The position numbers and the translations under genes were made by a program. From positions 1,333,501 to 1,397,500 of the forward strand of contig NZ_JBEWTB010000002.1 of NCBI RefSeq assembly GCF_040549045.1: DNA of 64,000 bases, in the 5' to 3' direction. Position 1 is the stretch's first letter. Each line of letters begins with the position of its first letter. Under the pieces are notes generated by a model. That model was not told where the DNA came from. It made no database searches and saw nothing but the letters and a program-made list of their open reading frames with translations. The stretch is from Endozoicomonas sp. NE40. Its GTDB lineage: Bacteria > Pseudomonadota > Gammaproteobacteria > Pseudomonadales > Endozoicomonadaceae. Below are positions 1 to 8,388 of the stretch, piece after piece.

Positions 1-7
1 CGGGTGG

Positions 8-1216
8 TTAACCATTACCACCTTCACGGGGTCTTTTAACAGACGACAAATCAACAGCAATTTCACCAATAATACTGTCTGAATCCTGCTGACTGATGGC
101 CATATCCTCTTCAGCTTCCTGCTCAATCTTCGAGTCCAGCCCTTCGGTAGCAGCAGCGATAATAGCCAGTTTGGTATCGTCATTAGCAAAGACTTCTTCC
201 GGAATCATTCTGACCATGGCAACCACTTTCGTCAGAGTAAATATCTGTGCGTCAAGCTGCTGAACATTCATGGCATCGGGTATTTTTTCAAAGTCTGCTT
301 CAGTCACCCATTGCTGCTGAACCAGGTTGAGCAACTGCCCCATCAGGATATTCTCATTCAGTTCCGTTTCCGGATACGTTCTTACCAGCTGCTCTTCTGT
401 TTCAATACAACTATCGTGAATAGCCACCAGCTGTTTCAGCTTGCTCAGGTCTTTAACAATGGCATCGAGATGCTCAGGTGGCGCTGACGGTTCCATGGAT
501 GCCATTTCAGATGAAAGCAACTTCAACTGCATAAGAATGGCTTCTTCGACATCGTCGGTACCGTAGTTTTCAGTAAGGAACTGGTGCAGTTTTTCCAGCG
601 ACTGGTCGTCACGAACGTAGGACTGAACATTGCTGTTGTAGGCTTCCCGAATATCCCGTACACCACCCAGATGAGAGAATTCAGCAGCATCTTCCGAGAT
701 GTTAGGCGCAGCAGTGATCAGTGATTTATGTTCAGCCCTGATATCATCCCTGACTCCCCGTAACTGATCCGCTTTTTGTTTGTCACCCAGTTGCTCAAAG
801 TAATCAGCCGCAATATCCAGAGCGGTAAACTGATCAACAGGATCATCCGAAAACTCTTCCAGCTTTTCACGAATTTGCTGATTCGTGAGATTTTTCAGGG
901 CCTGGAAGTTATTCAGAAGGTCTTTAACGCCCTGTACACCCTGAATGGTCTGGATTTTCTTGACGCGCTCGAGGATAGAAGCAGATAGTCCGCTACCTGT
1001 TTTGAATTTACGCTTATCAGACGTTTTGTTTTTAAATTGTCCTGCAACGAATGACATTTCCTCTGCAGCATCAGCAAATTTGGATGCAGCGTTAGAGGTG
1101 GCAACCAGTCCTTCACCCTGCAGCTTGCCCTGAAGTCCCTGAGGGCTTTTACCGCCTTCAAGTTGCTTGGTAGGGCCTGGATGCTGAGTGAAATGTACAC
1201 CACCGGTATCAATCAT
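8..1216 (-). CDS. sctW: Type III secretion gatekeeper, YopN-TyeA fusion (SctW)
   Basis: 402 residues. Gatekeepers of this family (YopN/MxiC/SepL/InvE) sit at the base of the injectisome and hold back effectors until host contact. The N-terminal part reads like YopN: an AEEMSFVAGQF stretch near residue 51, DKRKF near 67, a DDPVDQF stretch and the downstream VRDIREAY segment. The C-terminal ~100 residues (LNLVQQQWV, then VAMVRMIPEEVFANDD, ending in an acidic tail) resemble TyeA, which in Yersinia is a separate protein. The ATG is preceded by GGGAGAAG at good spacing. It is the last gene of the translocator cluster, 55 bp after sctB, with a terminator hairpin in the gap, so it may be expressed at a different level. 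Family assignment is by motif recall; no other apparatus gene is visible. Confidence 0.85.
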   Translation of the reverse strand: MIDTGGVHFTQHPGPTKQLEGGKSPQGLQGKLQGEGLVATSNAASKFADAAEEMSFVAGQFKNKTSDKRKFKTGSGLSASILERVKKIQTIQGVQGVKDLLNNFQALKNLTNQQIREKLEEFSDDPVDQFTALDIAADYFEQLGDKQKADQLRGVRDDIRAEHKSLITAAPNISEDAAEFSHLGGVRDIREAYNSNVQSYVRDDQSLEKLHQFLTENYGTDDVEEAILMQLKLLSSEMASMEPSAPPEHLDAIVKDLSKLKQLVAIHDSCIETEEQLVRTYPETELNENILMGQLLNLVQQQWVTEADFEKIPDAMNVQQLDAQIFTLTKVVAMVRMIPEEVFANDDTKLAIIAAATEGLDSKIEQEAEEDMAISQQDSDSIIGEIAVDLSSVKRPREGGNG

Positions 1217-1230
1217 TCATCTTCTCCCTG

Positions 1231-1262
1231 AAAACAAAAAGCCAGCTCAGATGAGCTGGCTT
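1231..1262 (-). terminator. Rho-independent terminator between sctB and sctW
   Basis: A perfect 10-bp stem (AAGCCAGCTC / GAGCTGGCTT, 1239-1262) with a 4-nt loop is followed on the minus strand by TTTGTTTT. It would end or attenuate transcripts from the sctA-sctB genes before sctW. Confidence 0.75.
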
Positions 1263-1271
1263 ATTTTTGTG

Positions 1272-2807
1272 TTATCCGTTTACTTTTTTGAACGTATCGT
1301 TCCAGGAGCGGATAATTTCATCCATTCGATTTTGCACATTCTTAACCATGTCACCCTGTAACTGCATCCACTCACTTTCACTGGTTGCAGTATTTTCATG
1401 AGTTTTCTGCAAGGCTTCTTCTTCTTTCTGTTGTGCCTGTTCCTGAGCAACCTGATATTGAAAGCCTGCCCCTGCAGTCTCACCAGTACTTCCCACCATG
1501 GTTCCGACAGCAGATGTCTTCTGCAACTGGGAGTTGGTTGCAGTGGATTGCATTTGAGACTTGGTATTAAGGTCAGCACCTTCCGGAGTATCCACTTTGG
1601 TGCTTTTTGCCGCACCGGCCATAGAGATACCACCCGAAGCGATTTTCATGGTACCGCCAACAGTACCTGCTAACAGCGAATGAAAACCTGCTTTCCTTAT
1701 GTCATCTGCCTGACTGAGTACTGACTCTTTGGCTGCATCATACTCAATAGCCCTTGACTCCCTGGCAATCTTACGACCGATAATACTCATCTCAAACATG
1801 AGTTCGAGTACGACAAAGATATCAGCCAGTGCCTTGACCAGAGGGTCGCCTGGATAGTTACCCTGCAACAGATTGTTGGCAGTGTTCACCGCTTGTTTCA
1901 AAAGGCTTATTTGCTGGCTGTTGTTACCCGAAATGACACCCTGACCTTTAAGCGTTCCCGGATCGGAAAACGCCAGAGCAACCTTTGCCTCTTGCTCACT
2001 GAGTCCGAGATTCATCAGCTGTTGTAACTGCTGGGCATTTCCCTGTGTTTTCCCTTCAAGTAATGCCAGAAAGCGCCCGGCCTGTTCCTGACTGAAGCCC
2101 AGAACCCCCAGTTTGGCTTTATTCCCGGTTGCCTGGTGCATGGATACCAGCGCATTTCCTTCATCATCAGGGTCAGCCAGTGCCATCAGCGCATCGATCT
2201 GTGCGTCACTGAATCCCATACTTTTCAGTGAGTCTTTTTTACCCTGCAAAGCAGCCGAACCACCGTGCATGGACTCAAGAGAATTGCCTGCATCATCAGG
2301 GTTTGCCAGCGACATTAATGCATCCATTTGCCGCTCACTGAAGCCCATTGAAGCCAGTACTGATTTTTTCCCTTCTGAACCGGAAGCGTGTCTGCCACTG
2401 ATCTGATTCAGGAACGAAACCGTACCCTTTATCGTTTCAGAGAACTCCTTCAGCTTTGCCATCTGCTCAGAAGAAAGCTTACCCTCTTTGGCATTTCGAA
2501 CCATATCAAAGGTGCTGCTCAGAGCGTTCTCGGTGGCCTTTTCCACCTCATCCAGATCACTTTTTGCCTGCGCAAGGTGATTGGGCTTAACCCCGCCCGG
2601 CTGATCAATGTCCGGCATTCGGGTTTCCTGTCCCTTGAGAACATTAGATTCATCTGCTTTTTTGCTGGCACTGATATGCTGTCCGTCAAGGTTGCCGGAG
2701 CCGACCTTATCTACATTGTCTGCATTTTCACTGCCCTGTAACGCACTGGCTTGTGACGCCACATCTACGTTAACGGTCGAAGCTACCTGCCCTGGTATAT
2801 TTGACAT
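1272..2807 (-). CDS. sctB: Type III secretion translocator, YopD-like (SctB)
   Basis: 511 residues from the ATG at 2807, which has AAGGAG 7 nt upstream; an in-frame TTG two codons earlier is a poorer start. SctB proteins insert with SctE into the host membrane to form the translocation pore. The C-terminal half looks YopD/SseD-like: one hydrophobic stretch (LADIFVVLELMFEMSIIG), an amphipathic helix, a Gly/Ala segment, then a coiled-coil tail ending QNRMDEIIRSWNDTFKKV. It is much longer than YopD (about 300 residues) because the N-terminal half carries two clear copies of a 36-residue module (2265-2372 and 2136-2243; MGFSDAQIDALMALADPDD type) and two degenerate copies (about 2028-2120 and 1944-2024). 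The same module occurs in SctE and SctA. Lies 28 bp after sctE. Confidence 0.75.
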   Translation of the reverse strand: MSNIPGQVASTVNVDVASQASALQGSENADNVDKVGSGNLDGQHISASKKADESNVLKGQETRMPDIDQPGGVKPNHLAQAKSDLDEVEKATENALSSTFDMVRNAKEGKLSSEQMAKLKEFSETIKGTVSFLNQISGRHASGSEGKKSVLASMGFSERQMDALMSLANPDDAGNSLESMHGGSAALQGKKDSLKSMGFSDAQIDALMALADPDDEGNALVSMHQATGNKAKLGVLGFSQEQAGRFLALLEGKTQGNAQQLQQLMNLGLSEQEAKVALAFSDPGTLKGQGVISGNNSQQISLLKQAVNTANNLLQGNYPGDPLVKALADIFVVLELMFEMSIIGRKIARESRAIEYDAAKESVLSQADDIRKAGFHSLLAGTVGGTMKIASGGISMAGAAKSTKVDTPEGADLNTKSQMQSTATNSQLQKTSAVGTMVGSTGETAGAGFQYQVAQEQAQQKEEEALQKTHENTATSESEWMQLQGDMVKNVQNRMDEIIRSWNDTFKKVNG

Positions 2808-2835
2808 AACCAATCTCCTTTTAAAAACAAATCAC

Positions 2836-4375
2836 TCAAGCTTTTACGTTACGTGCAAGAGTCGATTTCGTATCATGGTTAGCTTTAATGATGTTGGCAG
2901 CAACGCTGTAGCCTGCCTGAAGTTCATCTATAGCTCTTTGAATCCCTTCCATTGCATCATCAATCTGCTGTTGAATTCTCAACATGAACGCTTTTTCTTC
3001 CAATGCATCGGCTTTAAGATTTTCTGCCTGATAGGTATAGGTGGAAGAAGCCGCCTGAGAGCTTCCGTCTCCCATGGTGGCAGCCCCCTGTATCGCCTGG
3101 GCAATCTTTTTAAGCTTATTCATCATCTCGGTCATTTTGGATGTTGTGGCTGCAGCCGTGGAAGCCGTATTGGTAGCCGTTGCAGTCACTGACGCTCCGG
3201 TTGAAGCACCTGTGGCAGCACCTGAGGTCGCAGCATTAGCCGCTACTTTGGAAGCTGTGGACGCCGCATTAGCAGTACCACTTGCGGCACCTGCTGCACC
3301 CAGAGACAACACGATAGAAAGACCCGTCCAGAAAGCCATTGCCCCTATTTGTGCATCTTTACTGTCGCCAAAAATTTTCATCATAAAATTGTTAGTCTCT
3401 GATGAAACAACCATTGTGGCTGTAAGCGCCAGAGCCGCGATCATCATACCCGCTGCCACGGCTCCAACCCCTGTCGCCACCATTGCAACAGCTGCGACAG
3501 CCATCACAGCCATGGCAATATAACCGAATATTTTTCCAAAGAAGCTGCTTTGCCTGGCTTTATTGGCCTTCTCGATAGCTTCTGTAATCTGACTGATTCG
3601 CTTATCACTGGCTTCATTTCTATTCATTTGCCCCAGTCGAATAGTCTGCTCATCAAACTTGATTCTTTCGTTTTGAAGCTGACTCTGAAGCTTGGTAATC
3701 ATTGTTGTCGCAGAATCAATATCCAGAAGATCCTTACTGTTCAAAACGGATTGCGTTAACTTTGTTACATCTTCCTGAATCCCTTTTTTCAGATCATCAG
3801 GTATCTCTCTTATCGCTGAAAATCGAGTTAAGACATCTTCAAAAGCATTGTATAGTTTGTTGAGCTTTGGCTGACCATTGGCCGCAAACAGATCTTTCAT
3901 ACGCGCAGGGGCTGAGTGCATGGATGACAGAGAGTTATCCGGATCATCGGGGTCTGCAAGGGCTGTCATACCATCAATTTGAGCTTCGTTTAAAACCCAT
4001 TTTTTGCAACTCAGCCTTTTTACCCTGAAGGGTCGAAATCTGATTCGCCAATGGCTTTTTCTGGAACTGTTCAACGCTTTTACCCAGCGTTTCAGCTAAC
4101 GGCGCACTCTCATCCTTCTCATACGTCTTTAAAGCTTCCGTTGTCGCTTTTTCTGACTCACCTTTATCAGAAGGTTTATCCAGATTCGGTTTAGGAATTT
4201 GGGAGGCTGGAGCAGCGTCTTTCTGATCCCCTTCAGTTCTGGAGTAAGAGTTTTGCCCACTGAAACCTCTATCTACAGGTTTTTCAGCTTCCTGAACTTC
4301 GGTTTCTGCTGAAACCAAACCAGCCAGTTTCGTTTGGTCTGCATTCCCTACAGAACTTGTATTAATTCCGCCCAT
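2836..4375 (-). CDS. sctE: Type III secretion translocator, YopB-like (SctE), split by an apparent one-base frameshift
   Basis: The larger, hydrophobic pore-forming translocator. The upstream frame (start ATG 4375, with AGGGAG upstream) reads to a stop near 3974. The downstream frame carries on from about 3990 to 2836. The join falls inside the repeat module shared with SctA and SctB: the first frame ends ...LQKMGF and the second resumes NEAQIDGMTALADPDD. Removing one A from TTTTAAAC (about 3989-3992) restores one ORF of about 512 residues. Downstream are a coiled coil, two hydrophobic segments (YIAMAVMAVAAVAMVA to MIAALALTATMVV, and AFWTGLSIVLSLGAA), an Ala/Thr-rich stretch and a C-terminal helix, as in YopB. 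As read here the product would be cut before the membrane segments. This may be a sequencing error, a real mutation or, less likely, a recoding site. Confidence 0.8.
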
Positions 4376-4394
4376 TGATACTACTCCCTGTGAA

Positions 4395-4889
4395 TTATTC
4401 GCTTTCGTCAGAATCACTCAAGTTATCAAGCATTTCTACAGCACGCTGTTTTTCATCATCGTACTCTGAAGACTCAGAAGCCCACTCAATAGCTGATTCA
4501 TAAGACTGCCTGGCTTTTTCCTTATCTCCCATTGCCAGATGACAATCGCCTATGTAAATCATCGGGCGGGGATCATGCTCATCCAATACCAGGGCAAAAG
4601 TAAAAATTTCAATCGCATTTTCAAATTGCTTTTGCATTTGCTGGCAAGCACCTAAACCTAAAAAGTACTTGCGATTAAAGTGGTCATAAAAGCAAAGAAA
4701 CTGGAATACCTTCTGAGCTTCCTCGTACTTACCCCCCTGGTAGAGATTGTATGCAACGCTGTAAATAGCCTCCATTGCATCCTCACTCATGTTTTTCAAG
4801 TCTTTGAACGTTCCACCTTTGCCAAAGAACTCCATGAGCATATCTTCCATTTCTTCACCAGGTATCTGGTCGATATTTTGATTATTCAC
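4395..4889 (-). CDS. sycD: Class II type III secretion chaperone, SycD/LcrH family
   Basis: 164 residues. SycD/LcrH chaperones bind both translocators (YopB and YopD types) in the cytoplasm and keep them soluble and apart. The sequence follows the family closely: an N-terminal helix, GGTFKDLKNMSEDAMEAIYSV, then TPR repeats with YQGGKYEEAQKVFQFLC, FLGLGACQQMQKQFENAIE and a third AMGDKEKARQSYESA unit. The tail is acidic. The start is GTG at 4889 with AAGGAGG 8 nt upstream; the nearby ATG is out of frame and quickly stopped. It lies 23 bp after sctA and 19 bp before sctE, the same order as lcrV-lcrH-yopB-yopD, which supports the calls for its neighbours. Confidence 0.92.
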   Translation of the reverse strand: MNNQNIDQIPGEEMEDMLMEFFGKGGTFKDLKNMSEDAMEAIYSVAYNLYQGGKYEEAQKVFQFLCFYDHFNRKYFLGLGACQQMQKQFENAIEIFTFALVLDEHDPRPMIYIGDCHLAMGDKEKARQSYESAIEWASESSEYDDEKQRAVEMLDNLSDSDESE

Positions 4890-4912
4890 GCGTCATTCCT
4901 CCTTGAATTAAA

Positions 4913-5779
4913 TCAGCGTAGATTCTGTATTATTGTACCTATTGATTGATAGTACTTATTAATAAAGTTAGACAACATCTCGAAAGACTGGTTGTATTTA
5001 TTAATCGTTTGTTGAAGCTTAGTTGTTTCCAGTTGAGACTGACTGGTCAGGGCTTCTATTTCCTTTTTCAGGCCTTCAATATTAACATCCCATTGAGAGG
5101 AGTTATGATCATTGCTTTCGTCATAGAACTTTGCACCATAACTATTCCAGAACTTTTTAAATTCATCTGTAAATGTGGTCGTTCCGGTAGACCCTTTTTT
5201 AGCCGCTTTGGCTTTTTCATTTTTTGCCTTAACCAGCCAGTCATTCGCCTCTTCTAACCGTTTATTTTTTGCCTGAATCGATTCAATCTGTTCACGAAGC
5301 TGAACTTGAATAATATCAGCCCTGGCAGTCAGAACCGACATAACCAGCGCATCCAGACTGGGCTTGGAAAAATCTACTTTCTCACCCAGAGTGTATGCAT
5401 TGATCGTGGCCGCGCCAGGCCCTATATAATTGTCGCCTTGCCAGTTTGAGGGGTTACTGACCTGATTCAGCATTGAAACGGGTGTCTGAACATAAACAAT
5501 TTGCTTAGCCGCTTCATTCAGTTCACCGGCATATTTAAGGGCATTTAATGTCGATTTATCAACCGCATAAAAGTGTGTTGGAGTCAGCGAATTCCCCTGG
5601 TCATCCGGATCAGCCAGAGCCATCAGAGCCTCTATCTGGGCATCACTAAAACCTGAAGCCCTGAGAGAGCTTTTTTTACCCTCATTGATAGTGACAGGCG
5701 TCGTTCCTGTTCCGGTGCCAGTTCCACCACCATTAACAACCCCACCATTGCCTGCCCCATCTACTGACGCATCTGCCAT
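4913..5779 (-). CDS. sctA: Type III secretion needle-tip protein, LcrV/PcrV-like (SctA)
   Basis: 288 residues. Tip proteins cap the needle and assemble the translocon. The C-terminal ~35 residues (LETTKLQQTINKYNQSFE, then LSNFINKYYQSIGTIIQNL) line up well by eye with the terminal coiled coil of LcrV. A second coiled coil lies near residues 150-185 (VQLREQIESIQAKNKRLEEA). The N-terminus is Gly/Thr-rich and low in complexity, followed by one copy of the shared module at residues 35-70 (5570-5677; SGFSDAQIEALMALADPDDQ). Position immediately before the LcrH-like chaperone also fits. The start ATG has GGGAG upstream. Tip proteins diverge strongly, so an IpaD/EspA-type relationship cannot be excluded. 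Confidence 0.7.
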   Translation of the reverse strand: MADASVDGAGNGGVVNGGGTGTGTGTTPVTINEGKKSSLRASGFSDAQIEALMALADPDDQGNSLTPTHFYAVDKSTLNALKYAGELNEAAKQIVYVQTPVSMLNQVSNPSNWQGDNYIGPGAATINAYTLGEKVDFSKPSLDALVMSVLTARADIIQVQLREQIESIQAKNKRLEEANDWLVKAKNEKAKAAKKGSTGTTTFTDEFKKFWNSYGAKFYDESNDHNSSQWDVNIEGLKKEIEALTSQSQLETTKLQQTINKYNQSFEMLSNFINKYYQSIGTIIQNLR

Positions 5780-5802
5780 CTGTTAAGAACTCCCTGTCTT
5801 TC

Positions 5803-5824
5803 GTGCAAAGAATTAATTTTGCAC
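5803..5824. promoter_or_regulatory. Inverted repeat upstream of the sctA cluster, possible operator
   Basis: GTGCAAA and TTTGCAC form a perfect 7-bp dyad with an AT-rich 8-nt spacer. It sits 24 bp upstream of the sctA start codon in the 144-bp gap that should hold the translocator promoter. No regulator is identified; the operator role is inferred from symmetry and position. Confidence 0.35.
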
Positions 5825-5923
5825 ATTACCTTTAATCTAGGTTATTCCTGCCATTCGGCATTAAAAATGTCTGAGACTTCGGTATTAAATCTCAATTGGT
5901 TATATTTAATATTTTTTTAATTT

Positions 5924-7618
5924 CTATATAGTTAATTTTCTGAAACGTCTCTGACCGTTCACTATTTCATCAACTACCTGCTGATGAGCGACTACAGCCG
6001 GGTCCTGTTTAAGCCGCTCTATAAAAGATGTTCCGGGAATTCCATCCGGAGAAGACAATACACCATAAGCAGCATACAGAATCTTGTTGGCTTCCTGTTC
6101 TGAAAAATCAGGACTTATTTTATTAATAAGCTCCGCTTTCAAAAGGAAATAGTGACGCCTGTTTGTTAAGTTTTCTAAATTAAGATGATCATTTGGACCC
6201 AAACCCAGATTTTCACCTCGTTCAACTTCTGCAATCTTACCTTTCTTATGAAGTCGCTCTGGTTTCCTGGCCACCGGTGGTGGCTGCCTGCTTTCCTCTG
6301 TGCTTAGTCGATTCAAACGATCATCAATAGCATCAACATGAGCTTTTAAAACCACTTTTGCTCTATTTGGCAGACCCGGAGTCTGCATCAGAGCAACGGC
6401 GCTTGGGCGATATTTCATCAGCATATCTTTATTCAGGTTTGGCAGGTGGTCCAGCATTCTCTGAGTGCTGCCATACATTTCTCCCGCCAGCTCGTCTTCT
6501 GGCATCTGTGGACTCTCCACCACTCTTTTTACGGCATTACAAACCCCTGATACTGCCTTCCAGCCTGCTTCAGAACAGTCAAACCCTGCTTCACGCAATA
6601 CAGGAGCCAGTATTTTGGCAATTCGGTTTGAAAGCGGCTCGCTGCTATCGCCCCTCATCAGCTCTGCTTCAAGTCTGTTAATATCCTCCGGGTTTATCCT
6701 GCCTCTTTTCTCCAATAACTCCTTCATCCTTCGCTGAGCTTCTTCCTGCTCAGGCGTTAAACCTTCAGCACCCCGGAAATCAGGATTTTCCACTGCCAGA
6801 AAATCATTCTTTGGCACCGAAGGCTCAGGAGTATCATCCGGCTGATTACTATCATTTTCTTTTTTCTTCTTACCTGAATCCGGAGATGGAGGAGGCGGAG
6901 AGGGCTGGGAACCATCATCACTGTACATAAAAGCCAGTGACGTCGACAACATCATGGCACCCACCGAATAAAGGAGCGCACCAGCAGGGAAGGTGGCCAT
7001 CCCGACTCCAATCAGAACAGCCCCGATAACAGATCCTGTCAGGTATTTTTTATAGGGTATTTTATCTATAAAAGAGAGACGCTTAGTAAGCCCTGCCTCA
7101 ATTTCCTGCTCCCTCGCCTGATCAGGATCACCATCAACGTCTTCTGTTGATGTTATTTGAACATTTCTTCTGCCTGTAGGGGCAGGAGGCTCCTCACGAA
7201 CCGGGGGCGTTTCTTCCGGAGGCTGGTCAGGAGCGGGCAGGTCTTCATCAGGTCGGCGTGGCTGCCTGGAAGGTCTGGCGGAGCTTGTGTCGTCAGGGTG
7301 TTTCCTTCTTAATTCCTCATTCAGAAGCTCATCCAGATCACCTGAAGCATAACTTTCATCTTCAGATTGATCATCAAGCCCCTCCGGGTCCAGGCTGTCA
7401 ATGTATTTCTCGGCAGTACGCTCGTGGATGCGCTTGCCAGGACGACTCTCATCAGGAGCTTTTCCTCTGCCCACAACCCTTCTGCCACGCTCAGAAGTAA
7501 CACTGTTACTGCGATGCCTTCCTACTTCCGGGTGCTTGGTTCTTTCCGGATCCAAAGATCCGCCAATCGAGCTAGCTGGTCGGCTCGCGCCATCGGCTCC
7601 GCCTGGTGGGTGTGCCAT
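5924..7618 (-). CDS. Uncharacterised proline-rich protein with one hydrophobic hairpin; candidate type III effector
   Basis: 564 residues, not assigned to a family. Residues 1-180 are polar and probably disordered, rich in Pro/Glu/Arg (proline-rich about 117-150). A bilobed hydrophobic region at about 192-232 (SVIGAVLIGVGMATFPAGAL, then LYSVGAMMLSTSLAFMY) would form a membrane hairpin. A second Pro/Ser/Lys-rich linker follows (about 235-275), then a mostly helical C-terminal half of about 290 residues. There is no Sec signal. It is encoded on the same strand directly upstream of the translocator cluster, 144 bp before sctA. A hairpin in an otherwise soluble protein next to a translocon recalls host-membrane-inserted effectors such as chlamydial Inc proteins, but this is analogy only. 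Confidence 0.6.
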   Translation of the reverse strand: MAHPPGGADGASRPASSIGGSLDPERTKHPEVGRHRSNSVTSERGRRVVGRGKAPDESRPGKRIHERTAEKYIDSLDPEGLDDQSEDESYASGDLDELLNEELRRKHPDDTSSARPSRQPRRPDEDLPAPDQPPEETPPVREEPPAPTGRRNVQITSTEDVDGDPDQAREQEIEAGLTKRLSFIDKIPYKKYLTGSVIGAVLIGVGMATFPAGALLYSVGAMMLSTSLAFMYSDDGSQPSPPPPSPDSGKKKKENDSNQPDDTPEPSVPKNDFLAVENPDFRGAEGLTPEQEEAQRRMKELLEKRGRINPEDINRLEAELMRGDSSEPLSNRIAKILAPVLREAGFDCSEAGWKAVSGVCNAVKRVVESPQMPEDELAGEMYGSTQRMLDHLPNLNKDMLMKYRPSAVALMQTPGLPNRAKVVLKAHVDAIDDRLNRLSTEESRQPPPVARKPERLHKKGKIAEVERGENLGLGPNDHLNLENLTNRRHYFLLKAELINKISPDFSEQEANKILYAAYGVLSSPDGIPGTSFIERLKQDPAVVAHQQVVDEIVNGQRRFRKLTI

Positions 7619-7671
7619 AAAAAGCTTATTCCAAAGATCCTTTTCGTATACTTGATAAAGTCTAGTTTAAT

Positions 7672-7711
7672 TGTCTCTGTATAATCGGCATTCCAGAGCT
7701 ATATAGAGACA
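7672..7711. promoter_or_regulatory. Inverted repeat in a divergent intergenic region
   Basis: TGTCTCTGTATA (7672-7683) and TATATAGAGACA (7700-7711) are inverted copies with one mismatch and a 16-nt spacer. They lie in the 142-bp region between the divergent 5924-7618 gene and the channel-like gene starting at 7761. This is a plausible regulator site or overlapping promoter element. Confidence 0.35.
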
Positions 7712-7760
7712 GAGCCTCCACATTTGCCCCAGACTAACCGCTGATACAGGTAAAGCCGCC

Positions 7761-8381
7761 TTGCTCGAAATACTCTACATCGTAGCGATCACCGTAGAAG
7801 CCATGTCCGGAGCCATTGCTGCTGGCAAGAAACAGATGGACCCTTTTGGCATACTCATTATTGCCTGTGTGACGGCTTTTGGTGGTGGAATGCTGCGCGA
7901 TATTGTTCTGGACAATCACCCCCTTGTCTGGATTGGTCGACCTGATTTTTTGATAATTACCTGTTCAGCTGCTTTACTCATCATCCTGATTCGCCCGTGG
8001 ATTCGGTACCTGACAGAAGCCTTTATGGTTCTGGATGGCATAGGGCTGATCACGTTCAGTATTATTGGCGCTCAAAAAACACTTCAGTTAGGCCACAGCT
8101 ATTTTATCGCCAGTATTATGGCGGTATTTACTGGTGCTTTCGGAGGCATTATCAGGGATATTCTCTGCAATCAGGTGCCACTGGTTTTCAGAAAAGAGCT
8201 TTATGGAAGCATCTCTTTTCTGGCGGCATGGTTGTACTTTGGCCTGACCATGACATCACTGTCGATGACAACCTGCATTGTCATCACCCTGATTACAGGC
8301 TTTGCCCTGCGGATGCTGGCCATCACTATGAATCTCGAGCTGCCTAAATTTAATTTCGACGATCAGAATAAAAAAGGCTGA
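7761..8381 (+). CDS. TRIC/UPF0126 (YadS-like) inner-membrane protein
   Basis: 206 residues, almost entirely hydrophobic, about seven membrane segments. It has the two-fold repeat typical of the UPF0126 family: TAFGGGMLRDIVLDNHPLVW near residue 39 and GAFGGIIRDILCNQVPLVF near 122. The family is structurally related to TRIC cation channels, and some members have been linked to glycine transport; the substrate here is unknown. No in-frame ATG precedes the conserved first segment. The best start is TTG at 7761 with only a weak AGG upstream. It stops 7 bp before the ABC importer genes and may be co-transcribed with them. Confidence 0.8.
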   Translation: MLEILYIVAITVEAMSGAIAAGKKQMDPFGILIIACVTAFGGGMLRDIVLDNHPLVWIGRPDFLIITCSAALLIILIRPWIRYLTEAFMVLDGIGLITFSIIGAQKTLQLGHSYFIASIMAVFTGAFGGIIRDILCNQVPLVFRKELYGSISFLAAWLYFGLTMTSLSMTTCIVITLITGFALRMLAITMNLELPKFNFDDQNKKG

Positions 8382-8388
8382 CAACGTC

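Noticed and set aside
3074..3523. Long plus-strand Ala/Val-rich reading frame opposite sctE
   Set aside because: Antisense image of the Ala/Thr-rich and hydrophobic codons of the translocator; no ribosome site and no plausible protein features.
3974..4074. Programmed +1 frameshifting as the explanation for the sctE split
   Set aside because: No canonical slippery motif or stimulatory structure seen; a one-base indel in a short A run is simpler.
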